From Circinella umbellata (Eukaryota > Mucoromycota > Mucoromycetes > Mucorales > Lichtheimiaceae), in NCBI GenBank assembly GCA_025093555.1, contig JAIWNF010000054.1, positions 186,001 to 250,000 of the forward strand: 64,000 nucleotides of DNA, in the 5' to 3' direction. This document shows positions 1 to 12,626 of the stretch, piece after piece (the first letter of the stretch is position 1; each line of letters opens with the position of its first letter). Below the pieces are notes generated by a model. The model was not told the DNA's origin. It searched no databases and saw nothing but the letters and a program-made list of their open reading frames with translations. Made by a program: the position numbers and the translations under genes.

Positions 1-2
1 GA

Positions 3-1714
3 TATACCGTTGATTTTAGTAAACCTTATATTGAAATTCGTTCTGCTTATCTTTCTAAATCTTTACATTCACTTTCTCAATCTGTCCAAATATCTGAAAG
101 ACATCAAGGAATTTCGTATGAAAAAGGATCTGGAGAATTTCTTAAATATATGGATTGTTTTACAAAGGCTATTCAGGTAAAATATATATGATAAATGACT
201 GAAACTGATTATATATAATAACAAATCTCTCTATATATCTACTTATTTATAGGCTGAACAACAATTTGCTATTAAAATTCTTAGTAATCGTTCTCAACGT
301 ATGACTGCATTAAAAGGAAGTATAGCTCCTGCTATGCAAGAATTTGTTTCTGCAGGACGTAATTTAAATGTTGTTGCTAAACGATTAACTTATTTTGATA
401 CCATTTTCATATTTGATATCATGGATAAATATGAAAGAGATTGTGCACCTATATTTAAAGAGTTATCCCAAGAAATTGATTTAAGCGATTGTACAGAAAT
501 GATATCAGCATTTAAATTGACAGCTTTGAAAAATTTCCATGACTTTTCTGAAGATGTTCAGGGTAAACGTGAAAATAACTCTTACATGAATATGAGTAGT
601 GATGGTACCGTTCATGAGATGACAAGTAATGTAAGTATTTTTTTTTTGTTGATAGATGTTTAAAAAGGATATATACACTAAAACCACTTTATTTGTTTCG
701 ATGAAATTTAGACATTGAATTATTTAAAACGACTCTATCTCTGGCGTGATATTGTGGAACCTTTGTTATTATTATTAGGTGATGGTGGTTGGAACCATAC
801 AGGACCTATCACTGCAATTCCAGAAAAATCGTTTTCCTATGGTGAATCAGCAAAGGGAACAGCACTATTACAAAGTTTTTTTGGTATGATTCATTTTTTT
901 CTTTTTACACTTGAATAGAGGCAATTTTCTAATCAACGAATGGGATATAATAATAATGTTAATATATATATATATATATAGATGATGCATTGGATCAATT
1001 AACATTGTCATTACAAAGAACGTCTCGTGGATATAAAAAACCTGCCTTGGCAACTGTCTTTTTACTTAATAACTACAATCATATCTTACGACAAATCAGA
1101 TCACCTCCCTTGAATGCTATTTTTGATGAAGTATCTGAACTTAAATTCAGTAAATTAGTTAAGAAGCAATTAGATACTTATCAAGAATCATGGAAACCAT
1201 GTGTTGAAAACTTAATGGATGTTACTTATGTTCGAGGAGGAGCTATCAAAAATTCAATGGGAAGTGGGGAACGACAACTTGTTAAAGAACGCTTTAAGGT
1301 AAAAAAAAAAATATTACTTGGGGAGGGGTAAAAGATAAGATAGATATTTCTCCCAACTAAATTATTACAATCGATAATAGAATTTCAATACAGAATTTGA
1401 TGAAATTTGGCGTGCACAAACCACTTATGCCGTACCAGATTCAGAATTACGTAATCAAGTTATCCGTGATGTTAAGAACGTGTTGGTCCCAATGTATGGA
1501 CGTTTCTTGGACAAGTAAGTTCTCATCTTTTTTTTTTTTTATTAAAAAAAGCTGTTTTGTTATTCTTTTCACTAACTCTTTACTCGCTAATTCTTTCAAA
1601 AAAACCAATAGGTACCAAAGTACTGATTTTACCAAAAATCCTGCCAAATATATTAAATATGACAAGGATAAATTGGAGAAAATGATTAATCACTTATTTG
1701 AACCGGCAGCATAG
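3..1714 (+). CDS. EXO70: Exocyst complex subunit EXO70 (3' part, 5' end outside window)
   Basis: Exo70 binds PI(4,5)P2 and Rho GTPases and tethers secretory vesicles at the plasma membrane as part of the exocyst. Six exons join in frame: 3-176, 253-630, 712-883, 982-1298, 1381-1514 and 1612-1714, giving 425 visible residues. The C-terminal helical domain is recognisable from LVKERFKNFNTEFDEIW and from the ending FTKNPAKYIKYDKD, both typical of Exo70. The acceptor at 1379-1380 was preferred over the AG at 1392-1393 because only it keeps frame and restores NFNTEFDE. The N-terminal coiled-coil part lies upstream of the window. No lesion is visible. The family call is firm; the exact splice sites are inferred from frame and conservation. 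Confidence 0.9.
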
Positions 1715-2098
1715 AAGAAACGTGGTTTCTCTCATGCGCTCCCTCCCTTTAATTTACCTTTAAACTTCTTTTCCATCTTTCTTTTTCTCTAGATACCATC
1801 CATTAAATTGATCTTGAATTATCAATTTTACTAGTAAAAAAATCACATTTTCTTATCACACACCATAAGTTATCTTTCTATAATATGCTTAATAATAATA
1901 CAGTAGTACATTTAGAAGAAGAAGAAAAAGGTGTGTCATGTGTCTATAAATTCAATCACCATTTGTTTCTTTCCCTCTCCCTTTCCAGTTGACTCTATAT
2001 CTCATCCATCTCTTTTCTTCCTTCTCTTAAGATTTCCAAAATATAGAAAATTGATTGTTTTGGGGGTAGGAATAAACAAAGCATACTAATTTTATTCT

Positions 2099-2871
2099 TT
2101 AATCATCTTCTGCATCAAGTTTCTGTTGTTTTTCTGCATTTGCAACTGCATCTGCCAAGTTTGCAGTTTTATCCTTTTCCCCAGATAAACGTTCACCTAA
2201 TGAAATTTTAATAAAGTCGTTCAATTGAAATGAATATAATTAACGGCGTATCATATATCTCTTTTTCCTTCTAACTTACGAATAATTTCAAGAATGGCTC
2301 GTTGTGTCCTCCTATCCAACCTTTCTAACTTTTTTTCTACATCTCGTTTCAGATCCCAATTTGGTTTTTTTGGTTGTAAATTAATTAAATCCTATTATCA
2401 TTGAACAAAATAATATAAAGAAAAGTCAGTCGATGGATCAACTTTTCCATTTCATTGGATTCTTTAAAAAACAAAAAAAAAAAGAAATGGTGTAATAATA
2501 AAGTGTTGTTGATGGATCGATCTGGAATGGAATGAAAAGACATTTTACCACTTCTTCTTTTTCTTGTTCTGCAGCAGCTGCTAATGCTTCTTTTGTAAAG
2601 TCTTTAGTTTGTGATTCAACAGTTTCACCAATATCATCAGGTGTTACGATTTGTGCTTGTTGTTTAAGCTTTTCATCGGTAGGTGTATAACTACGAAATT
2701 GTAAACTAAAAAAAAAGAAAATATTGAAATTTCCATGGTGTTAATAATAGCAAAAACTTGTAAAAAAGTAGTATTATTAGATATGCTTTATTACCTATCT
2801 GAACCTGATTCTGTTTTTCGTTTTCGTAATGCTGCCAAACGTTCTTTTCGATTTTGTGCTTCTTTTTCCAT
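2099..2871 (-). CDS. cwf18: CCDC12 / cwf18-like spliceosomal coiled-coil protein
   Basis: A small protein of the Prp19/NTC-associated spliceosome. Four exons on the minus strand, 2871-2795, 2705-2549, 2391-2280 and 2196-2099, give 147 residues. It starts MEKEAQNRKERLAALRKRK, then has an Ala/Glu-rich middle and the family's signature C-terminal block (LQPKKPNWDLKRDV, KKLERLDRRTQRAI, IIRERLSG). This order and length match CCDC12 closely. None of its exons reaches 60 codons, so simple ORF scans miss the gene. Its 3' end faces the 3' end of EXO70 about 385 bp away (convergent pair). Splice sites are canonical GTAAGT/GTAAAA...TAG. The family assignment is secure; the yeast gene symbol is by orthology. 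Confidence 0.87.
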
Positions 2872-4350
2872 TTTAGATTATTATTATTATTTTTGAAAGG
2901 GTTATAAATTATATAAGAAAAGACGGAAAAAGTTAAACCGAAATTTCGGTCTATAAAAAAAACTCTGTCAGACTTTTTTTAAGAAAGGAAACATAATGCA
3001 TATGAACCACAGCCTGACACACACACACACACACACACGCACTTTATTTTTTTTATTAAAGACTAATATAGATTAATGGAGAGCAATCGTTTTTTTTAGC
3101 ATATTATAGAAAAAGTTATATCACAAAAATAGTCAGTACTCGATTAATCTCTTTTGCACAACAACAGTACTCAGTGGATTACAATAATATAACTATGATA
3201 ATGGATCGATTAAAACTCAATATCAATATTTTGCATATGTTGGTACTGTGGTGTAGTTCATCTTGAATAGCCATTCAACTAATATCTTTTATGGTTCTTT
3301 ATCCATTATCCATCGCTATTCAAAAGAAACACGTGTCAATAGATTAGAGCATAACTCATTGAATTTACGTAGATGGAAAAGAAGCAGAATAACTATAAAT
3401 TAGATATGCACTTTGATTTTGACCGAAAAAAAAAAGTGACAAAGATGAGCTGCGCCATAATTATGAAGCATTAAAACTGTCGGTACAATGATATTTATGA
3501 CCACAGTAAACAAACAAGAGTTTTACTGGAAGTATGAGTTTACAAATAAGAGGTTTAATAGAATATATTATCACTACATCAAATGGACTACTTAACATAT
3601 TTACAAAACGATCATGAAAAGTGTATTATATACTATCATTGGCGACAGTAGTTGGTATAATATTCAAATAATTGATTATTCCTATGTTGAGATGATCATA
3701 AATATATCTTATCCGGAAACGCACGCACGCAATAAGGTTGGTACTGAAAGTACTTAATGTTGATTAAGGATTATTATTTTTTTGGATAGCTTTTCATATA
3801 ATCAATTGATATTCATGCAAGCATATTTCAATGTTTATTTCTAAAACGTTACTATTATAAAGTTGCTGTTGTTACAATAATGAGATAATGAAGCTTACAG
3901 GTCAAGAAAACATCAATGTTTCATTTATATGCAAAGAAGGGGACAAGGCCAAAAAAAGAAAGATCAGCAGACCCTCGGTTTTTTTTTTTTTTTGCTGCGA
4001 GAGAGAAAATATTATAATCGCAGCACTTTTATGATTAAATGCGATATATTTTCTTCTTTTCTTTTATATTGCATTCCTTCTTTTTATTTTTTATTTTTTG
4101 GTCTTCCATTTTTCCTTTTTCCTTGAACATTTTATACATTCCTCCTTTTATTGAATTATTTGTCAATTAAAGAATAATAACATTACATTACTCACAATTA
4201 AGATTGACAACAATAATACCAACAATTACTATTACGATAATACGATAACTGATAAAGAATAATCAAACAAAACCAAACAACATTCGTCACAACAAACAAT
4301 AAAAATATTTCGCTCTCCCTGTTTCTTGATTTTCTTTTTTAATTCAAGCA
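2872..4350. other. Intergenic stretch between divergent genes
   Basis: About 1.5 kb between the divergent starts of the cwf18-like gene and the RING-CH gene. It is AT-rich, contains an (AC)11 microsatellite and several poly-A/T runs, and presumably holds both promoters. I see no coding exon or RNA gene in it. Confidence 0.6.
3017..3038. repeat. (AC)11 microsatellite
   Basis: Eleven uninterrupted AC dinucleotides about 145 bp upstream of the cwf18-like start codon. Confidence 0.95.
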
Positions 4351-5622
4351 ATGAAGAATCGACGTAATATATATGCTGCTTCAACTTCTTCAATACCATT
4401 TCCTTCTGCTTCACAACGACAGTCAACAGTATTCAGCATAAACGGAAGTAATATAAATCATGCAAACCTCCGCCGACACTTAGATCCTGAAGAACAACAA
4501 CCATTACAAGATACACCTCCACTCATACGACAAGGAGCATTTATGTTTGATGATTCAGTTGATCCAGTTTGTAGAATTTGTTATGGTGTTACAGAAGATC
4601 AAGAAAATGGACATTTTATCAGACCATGTCAATGTCGTGGTAGTATGTATGTAAATAATCATTATCATCTTCAATCATCATCACCACCAATACCCTCTAC
4701 TTCTTCTTCTTCTTCTATTTCTCATCATCATCACTCATTATTTCCACCATCACCTCATCAAGAATTTCATGATATACCTGATAATAATAATAATAATAAT
4801 AACAATCTATTTTTACTTCATAACAATAACAACAATAACAGTGGTAACGTACATGATAAATGTTTAAATTCTTGGTTAACATCAGTCAATCCAACAACAC
4901 AAAAATGCAGTACTTGTTTACATGAATTTACTTTTCCACCTACTTCTACATTACAACCAAATAATGATCAGCATCAACAGGAGACACAATATAATAATAG
5001 TCTAAATACTGCTGAATCATCATCATCATCATCTCATCTTCTTTCTCCTCCTACATTATTCACTCTTCCAGCTTTATCGTCATCAACATCGTCTTCAAAG
5101 AAACAACTGGGTACAAAAGGTAAAAAGAAAAGACAGTTATAAATGAAGAAAGGAAGCAAGGAAATATTAATTAATTAATTAATTAATTGTATGGTGCATA
5201 TGTATTATTTATATAGAATCTTTTAAAAGAATGCGATATGGATTATATACAATAGGAATTTTATTCTTATTATCTTTTGGTACAGTATCCATTCAATGTA
5301 CAGAAATTCGTAAAATACCTGGTACCGAAATTGATGGTAATTCTGAAGCACCCTTAGGTCGTCCTGATCATCTTTATCTTCCGGTAATTATATATATATA
5401 TATATAAATGAATTGAGACAGATGGGAGTAAAACTTGATGATACTAACATACTTTATTATAAAAATTAGATTGTAAATTGGGAATGTTGGAGGTCAAGCT
5501 TTCTTGGACAGGCTTATTTTAGTTTATGGTCTCCTTATTTTATCATTTATATTTCATTATGTGTCTCGATTTTATATTTATTAATGAATCGTTTTCATCA
5601 AATACCTTCAACAACTCGATAA
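4351..5622 (+). CDS. RING-CH (MARCH-type) membrane E3 ubiquitin ligase
   Basis: Preferred model: exons 4351-4646, 4842-5119, 5217-5383 and 5470-5622, 297 residues. The RING-CH zinc ligands are C74 and C77, C93 and C95, then after the first intron VHDKCLNSW (His and Cys ligands) and a final CSTC pair. The intron 4647-4841 (GTATGT...CAG) restores CRGSIGNVHDKC, which matches the usual spacing of the domain; it is 195 nt, has no in-frame stop, and if retained gives a 65-residue low-complexity insert. The C-terminal exons add two hydrophobic segments, near IGILFLLSFGTVSI and YFIIYISLCVSILYLL, so the protein is probably anchored in an endomembrane. Families of this type ubiquitinate membrane proteins; the substrate is unknown. 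The last two exons were chosen by frame and hydrophobicity. Confidence 0.8.
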
Positions 5623-6365
5623 AAAAAAAAATTATTAAAACACACTCAAATATATCATACCTTTTTGCTCCATACGAATTTCTAGTCTTATTGACTGATT
5701 AATACCTCCTCTTCACCGCCCTCTCTATTTTGACTTTGTATGACTGTTTTAACATCAAGTATACCCCATTGTTCTTTCTTTTTACTTGTAAATATTTACT
5801 TTTTTTTTTTGCTACCGTGGATTTGAATGGATTGGATTTTATATACAAAGAAGAAAACAAGAGATAATGTACAGAATTATTGTATCCATTCTCTATTAAA
5901 TTTATCGGATTATATTTTACATAGTGTATATTTTATTATATTTATGGAATTGGCTGGTTGGAACAAAAAAAAATATGTGATATATAAAAGTAAAGAGTTG
6001 TCAACTTAGAAGTCTTTTAGTATTGATTTAATCTGGATAGATGGTGTTCATGCATAACTATATTTATATATAAAATTCCATTTAGAAAGAAAAGAGAGTT
6101 GAGTATTGTTTTTTTTTAATAGTGAAGTAATAATGTATCTTATAAAATGGGGATGATTTTGGTATACAGAACAAAAAAAAAGAAAAGAAGCAAACAGATA
6201 TGCATAAGTATAAAAAAATAAAAAGAAAACAAACAAAAAAAGAAAACGGTGGGGGGGGGGAGTGGATAGAGGCGTGAAAGAGAACTGTATTCTAAACTTT
6301 TTTTTTGGGATTTCTATATTATATGTATATATTTTTCATAAAGAAGAAAAAAAAATAGGTTTTTT
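5623..6365. other. Convergent 3' intergenic region
   Basis: Short AT-rich region between the 3' ends of the RING-CH gene and the monooxygenase gene, with poly-A and poly-G (ten G at about 6251) runs. Short ORFs here on both strands look like chance. No feature seen. Confidence 0.6.
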
Positions 6366-8706
6366 TTAAACGGTGAACCCTTCAAAATATTTTTTAACAC
6401 CACCAACAAGTTCATCAGCAGTAGATCCACTTATAATGGCACCGATATATCCATCAGGTCTTACTACTACAGCTTGTACATCATCATTGTTTGTGTTTGT
6501 GTTATTACGATAGGCAGCATGAACTTGAGCCCGATTCAATTTATCCAACATGATACGATCCTTCATAGTAGATGATAAATTTTCTTCTTGTTCAATTTTA
6601 TCAGCTGGAGTCGTTGTAATAACAATTTGTGTTGAAAGAGCAGGATGTTTCCAATCCAATAAAGATTCTACTGCTTCACGTGATTTGATCAAATCATCTG
6701 CCAATACCAACATATTGAATGCTAACCAATCTCCATGTACTTTTTCAAATAATCGAGTTTTACGACCTGTGGCGTAATGGAATACCTTGAAATTGGGTGC
6801 ACGCATACCAGTTTGTACTTTAGCTTCTTTGGATGGTAATAACAATGGATTATTATCATTATTTTTGTTTTGACCATATTGGATACCAAAACCTGTAGTG
6901 AACGCTCGATGTTCTTGTACAATACTACAGTATTCCTTGGATGATCGATGCCCCGCTGCTGCTTTTGCAGCTACTTTATCCACTGCAAGAACTTGTTGTG
7001 CTACAGGTCTTCGCTCAGCTGTATAAGTGGATAAAACATCACGTTGAATCACATTTCGTTCCACCATACATAATTTCCAAACCTTATAAATATTTATATT
7101 TATAGAGAGAGAGGATTGAATGTCAGTTTCTTTTATTTTCTGTTACACATAACGTACATACATATATAAAAAGACAAGCATAATACAACACATACAAACA
7201 AAGACAAGGAAAGAGAATTTGAATTATGAATAAAAAAACTTACCAAGTTAAAAACATCACCAAAACCAGTATTTACACCTTGACCTAATGTAGGGCTTTG
7301 ACAATGAGCAGCATCACCACAAAGGAAAACACGTTGTTTCATAGCATCCATTTGGGTAGCGAGTCTTTGCCCGACAACATAAACTGACCAATATAAAATA
7401 CCCAAAAATTCAAGTCGATTTGGAAGTAAAGCTCTTTTTGCTTCTCTTTGAATATCTTCCAATTGAATCTTGTTACGATTATATTGTTCCTTTCTCATTT
7501 CCAATTCTTTTTCATCAAAATGTACAAATATCCGAGTTAACCCATTTTCGCGTGGAAATAAACTGATCGTTTTTGCCACATCATTTTGTAACATACTATT
7601 TAAATATATATATATATATTATAATATTTATAATTAGAATATCATTATAATCACCCTTTTATTTGTTTATGTGTGCATTTTTCTAAATTGTTCGGGTTTA
7701 TGGGGGTGGGGGTCCTGTATTCGGAAAATCAAAAAAATCAAATAAATATTTACCAGACATCTTTTCGACCAGCATTAAAGTTAGTCCGAACTAAAGCATC
7801 AATCACACCTGCATGCGTTTCTGTGGTCTCGCCCTCGGTCTGGATCCCGAGTTGTTGACGAATATCACTGTGAGCACCATCACATCCTAATAAATATTTA
7901 CAGTCAACTTGTTCTGTTCTAGCTTCATCACGTAAATGCATGACAGTAGTTCGTACAGGATATTCAGCATCAGGTCCTTGAACAATATTAATTACAGTGG
8001 CAGGTCGTTCTACTTCAACATCTTGATTGGTTAAACTAGATTGAAGACTACTTTCTGTGATATGTTGACCGACACATAAAAGATATCTATATGTGTGTAT
8101 ATCATGTAAATTTTTAATACGATGAGTATATATATATATATATGGTATTCCTCGTCCACATACCCTGGATTTCTCTTCTTTCCACCATTCCCAAAAATAG
8201 ATATATGATTCACTTACTGATGTTTTGATTCCACTTCATCGGGTACGAAAGGAATACTGGATTGTAATTCACCATTCATATAAGATGTAATTTGATCCAC
8301 TTTTACACCTGTACTTAACAATTCCTCAGCTAATCCTGCACGTTCCAATAGTTCCAAGGTACGACCATGAATCCAATCACCACGTCCCCAATGGTTTGGT
8401 TCATATTCCACATCTATTGTATATATACAATAATGGCCCATGACATGTTATTATTCATACATATATATATATATATAAATGTATATGAGCCAATTCGATC
8501 AACGATATATGAGTAAACATTCACTTACCAAAAATTCGAACAGAAAAACCAGCTTGTATAATCAAATTAGCAGCCAATAAACCTACAGGGCCAGCACCGA
8601 CAATTAAGAAATCAATTTGCTTTGGAGTAGACGACTCATTGTTACTACTACTATTGTTATTGCTGGAATGGGTGGTATTATTCGTCGTTGCTGTATCGAT
8701 TGTCAT
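6366..8706 (-). CDS. FAD-dependent aromatic hydroxylase (phenol 2-monooxygenase-like)
   Basis: Group A flavoprotein monooxygenase; members hydroxylate phenols and other aromatics using NAD(P)H and O2. Five exons, 8706-8529, 8413-8218, 8086-7754, 7595-7244 and 7082-6366, give 591 residues; an in-frame ATG at 8721 would add five. Visible motifs in order: dinucleotide-binding GAGPVG (37-42), the substrate/FAD region HWGRGDWIHGRTLELLER, the DG motif LLGCDGAHSD (about 190), and the second FAD motif GDAAHCQSPTLGQG (about 330) followed by NLVWKL. The C-terminal 200 residues resemble the thioredoxin-like tail of phenol hydroxylases, ending with VVVRPDGYIGA. The N-terminal 30 residues are Ser/Asn/Thr-rich. 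The reading frame is intact. The natural substrate cannot be told from sequence. Confidence 0.87.
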
Positions 8707-9092
8707 TTTTTTTGTTCCCACTTTATTGGTACCTGAATTGAAAAAAAAAAGAAAAAGAAAGAAGAATGCCTTATTTTTATTTTTGTTTACAAAACGTTTT
8801 TATAAAAAAAAAAAAGAGAGATCCCTTTTGTGTCATGCAGCCCTTTTTTGCTTATTCTCGGTCGGATATTCAATGTTTTTTTTTGTAAATGGGCAACCAA
8901 AAAAATCGGGTGATTTTCTAGAGTTTTGAATAAGGATGGACCCCGTTTTGTCCTACCTTACAAGAAAGGATTGGGTTAAACGTAAATGGGGTGATACATT
9001 GCCACTTTAATTGTTAGTTAACTTACATATAAAAAAAGAAAATTGATAATCACAACAGCGGTTTATGTATATAAATTTATATATACGCATTG

Positions 9093-9352
9093 AAATTATG
9101 CGTCATATTTCTTCCACACGTCGGTTTTTGGTTCCTTGTAGCCGACTTTCAATTCCTCACAACTAAAGCAGTAAAATCCAGGTTTCAATTCGTCTTTAAA
9201 GAAAAGGAAAGTAATAGAACGTATACTTAATGACAAGAATTTCTAGAGAGATCACACTCAGAAATATATACATACATATGTATCCATGTGATAGTCACTT
9301 CAAATATTTATTTCATGGCTGCAAGACGTGAAAGAAATATGACGCATAATTT
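9093..9352. repeat. 260-bp element with 20-bp perfect terminal inverted repeats
   Basis: The 20 bp at 9093-9112 (AAATTATGCGTCATATTTCT) are the exact reverse complement of 9333-9352, and the similarity continues inward with gaps to CACACGTC / GACGTG. This is a short MITE-like structure or the remains of a longer DNA element. No clear target-site duplication is seen. Its left arm also reads on the minus strand as an open stretch ending FYCFSCEELKVGYKEP...YDA-stop, preceded by a possible intron acceptor, so a terminal exon inside an inverted duplication is an alternative. Confidence 0.6.
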
Positions 9353-9655
9353 ATTTCTTCACCCACTTTTTTCTTCTAATACTTTCTTTTAGTCATTACT
9401 TTTTCATATTATGTTTTTGAAACGAAAATGTAAAAAAATAAATTACATTTTCTGTTACCAATGCTTTCTTTTTTCTAGGACGATCTCAAACGACTACCCT
9501 ATACAATCTTATAAAATATCTTATTATATTTGAAAAAATAGTGTGACATGCTGTAAATAGCACAGATTTTTTTGCAATTGTTTTTTTTTTTTTTTTTTTT
9601 TTTTGCATCACTGATTACGGATTCGGATGGCAATTTTCTAATCGTGGAAAATCCT

Positions 9656-9675
9656 GATCCGTTTTAAAACGGATC
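9656..9675. repeat. Perfect 20-bp palindrome
   Basis: GATCCGTTTTAAAACGGATC is fully self-complementary and sits in a stretch with further copies of GGATCGG/GATTCGGA, which are unusually GC-rich for this region. Function unknown; it could be a protein-binding site or a transposon end. Confidence 0.85.
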
Positions 9676-12626
9676 GGATTCGGACTGGTGTCAATTCGAT
9701 CTGGATCGGTCTATTAGGAACCGTCAGCAGTACAGAAAGTACAATTAAACGTGTATGTAAACTGTAATTAATAACGTTGCAACCACATATTAACTGAGTA
9801 TTTTAAAATGTATATATGCCGTTATCCAATTAGCGAAGAAAAATTACTTCTAGTTCCCTCAGTGGTATTTTTTTTATTTGATGACCTGAATTGCGTTCTT
9901 CTGGCTGCTCATTAGTATAGGGGTTTGAGCGAGCCACCTGGGAGGCGGTGATGAATGAATGCAAGGAGTTGTATCCCGTTCAACCGCGGTCAACCGCGGT
10001 CAAAAAAAACTAGACAAATAACAGTAAAAATCTGATCCGAGAATCACTGAGTAATATGTTGTACGTTACCATTTATGCAATTTAAGACCGTATATAAAGA
10101 CGTATCGATTTGCTTGAAATATGTATACGTACTTATATCCATATTTGTTGATTCTAGTATATCGACATATTCTCCAGAATCAGCCAAAAAAAAAACAGAT
10201 AAGTTGGAGAGTAGTTTTTCAATCTCAAGCGTATACCCGTTTATGCTTCCGTTCTTCAGAGAAACCCATTTCTTGACAAGAATCGGGTAAAATATTAAAA
10301 TGAATAATGACATAGTGATTATCCTTTTTTTCAAAGAGTACATTTTCTAACTTCTTTATGCATATTTAGAACTGATGGTAAAAAAGCATCTTGCAGAGAG
10401 ACAGGAAGTAATTATACAAAGGGCTATGTGTTCCCCGATCTTTCCATGAATTATGAATGGAGAGCCATGCCAGTACAGTGTCTTTTGGTTGCTGAAATCA
10501 AGCCTCCTCATAAAGTTTGACCAGGAAGCAGACCGGACTTGATTAAACTTGCGATACAAATGAAGAATTCGATTGACAAAATGACTAATGACCGGTGTAG
10601 ACTATCATGAAATTACTGTATCAGGTATTCTTATTGAAGGTACGTAGACTATTAGTTTTCTCCTAAAAGTTTGAGTAAGACGTGATTTTATGTTTGCACT
10701 CGATTATTTTTAATTTTGCGTTACTTATAATACAAATATGCAAGGATTCCCTAAAGTTGAAATTAATCAAATTTATAACGAAAAATCTTGCCACAGGTTT
10801 TAGATGCATGGATCTAAAATACCAAAAAATTTACCGTTTCATAACTTTGCAAGTTACTTTACATCCCTCGGGATCACCATAATGTTGGTGTGCTCCCACA
10901 CAGCTTCAAGGCATTATGCACAATGAAGGTAGATATTTCTTAATTTTTTTTAGATTCTCTTTTTTACGGGTTTATATTGCGTCTGCGTCTTTCTATAACA
11001 TAGTTAATCATTTAAAATCTATACAATGATGTAGCAGATGCTTTCAGACAGTGCCGATTTATGCCTTCGAAGTAGTTACATCACTAAGTCATGTGTTTAA
11101 AAATTATGTGAAGCAGTACAGACCCTTGAAAATGATCAGTAATCTTTGCAACACATAAAAAGTAGTATGTCTGGGTCAACAGCAGAAACAATCGAAAGAA
11201 CACCATCTACCAAAATTAATGCAATTTTATTATAATCACTTAGAGCAAGTGTAGCTGTGATGTTAAAAAAACTGTAACTTTAATTTTTTTAGCCTAAAGT
11301 CCATGGTTTTAATTTTACAGCCCGAGTTAAAACCATTGCTGTACCAACTTCGCTGTAAGCACCAGTGTACAAAGTTACATCCCTGGGTGATTTACAGCCT
11401 CTGCTGCACATGCTCTTACAACAACAAGCATAAAGCTCATCATGATAAACACGTTTTTCATTCTTCTTTCAACAAGCGCGACTAGTAGTGGTTCTAATAC
11501 CTTTCCCACTGAATCGACATCACAACATGCTTTTGAAAATGAAGACGTTTTATATGATATATTATACCTCATTGAAATATCGAATAAAAAAACTTTTTTT
11601 TGTCAAAAATCATCACGCACACTTTTATATCACTATTTCTCTCTATCCTACGCACTATTTCATACTCACGTACACTATTTCGATTAGTATCATATTCATT
11701 TTATTATTATACATATAGATGCTTCATCTTCCCATCTGCTTGACTTCCTTTTGTTTTTCTTCTTTAACTACCGTCCATTTAATATTTCCTTCATAATACA
11801 TTTTACATCATTCCAATATATCAACAATTCTCTTATTAAAATGAAATTACAAATGGATATAATCAACTTATCCCTTTATATAATTTTGGCTTTGAACACT
11901 ACACTATACAGTATGAGATATTGAAATATTAAGTTATAAAAAAAATCGCACAGTAATAGGCACTGTTAATGAAAACCATTTCTCATTTTACGCCTAGACA
12001 AAAAAAAATCGTATCACACCAGAGTATCAAAAGTATTATACCTTTTTTGCGGATAATATTGGAGCACGTTGGTACTGATTAGCAGTAAAAATTGTGATAC
12101 GTATATTCTATAGTATTAGTTTTATTAGGGTGGTTTCAGTAGACTGAAATTAAAGCGACTATCATTCATAAAAAGTTAAAATGTATAATCATTATTTTAG
12201 TCAGTATGGTAATATTTTAAAGAATTCCTCTTCATCACTCTCACGCTTTCCCCCACCCTTGTTCATAAACATTATTAGAAACAAACTATAAAGTATAATA
12301 ATCATGATGATAGATAGGGGATATGCCAAAAATTAATTGACAACAAAGACAGAAAATTAAATAAAAGAGTGTTAAACCTGAATCTTTTTTAAACAATTAT
12401 ACAATACAGGAAAATCACAAAGCAAAATATATATGGTTGTTTGAAATAAGAAAAGATAAAAGATAAAAGATAAAAATAAAAATAAAACTATACAATAATA
12501 ATGTGGATGACAAATAGAGTTAACTATATGTTTAAAAATATATAATATAATGTAATGTAATGTAAAAAAGAAAACTATATATATAATAGGGAGAGAAAAA
12601 CTTTTTTTTTGTTTGTATGGGTTGTT

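Larger units (their letters stand above)
8722..12626. other. Gene-poor AT-rich region
   Basis: About 3.9 kb without a convincing gene. It holds a 28-nt T run (9577-9604), an inverted-repeat element, a perfect 20-bp palindrome and a tandem 10-mer, all listed separately. Minus-strand open frames at 10044-10343 (99 codons, hydrophobic N-terminus) and 10356-10559 (no ATG) are not conserved-looking and may be relic or chance. Confidence 0.5.

Noticed and set aside
4351..5142. Unspliced 263-residue RING-CH protein ending in the first long frame
   Set aside because: It would split the zinc core with a 65-residue insert and lose the membrane segments; the spliced model restores both.
10044..10559. 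Two minus-strand frames of 99 and 67 codons
   Set aside because: One lacks an ATG, neither resembles a known family, and no splice model joins them; kept only as a note in the intergenic entry.
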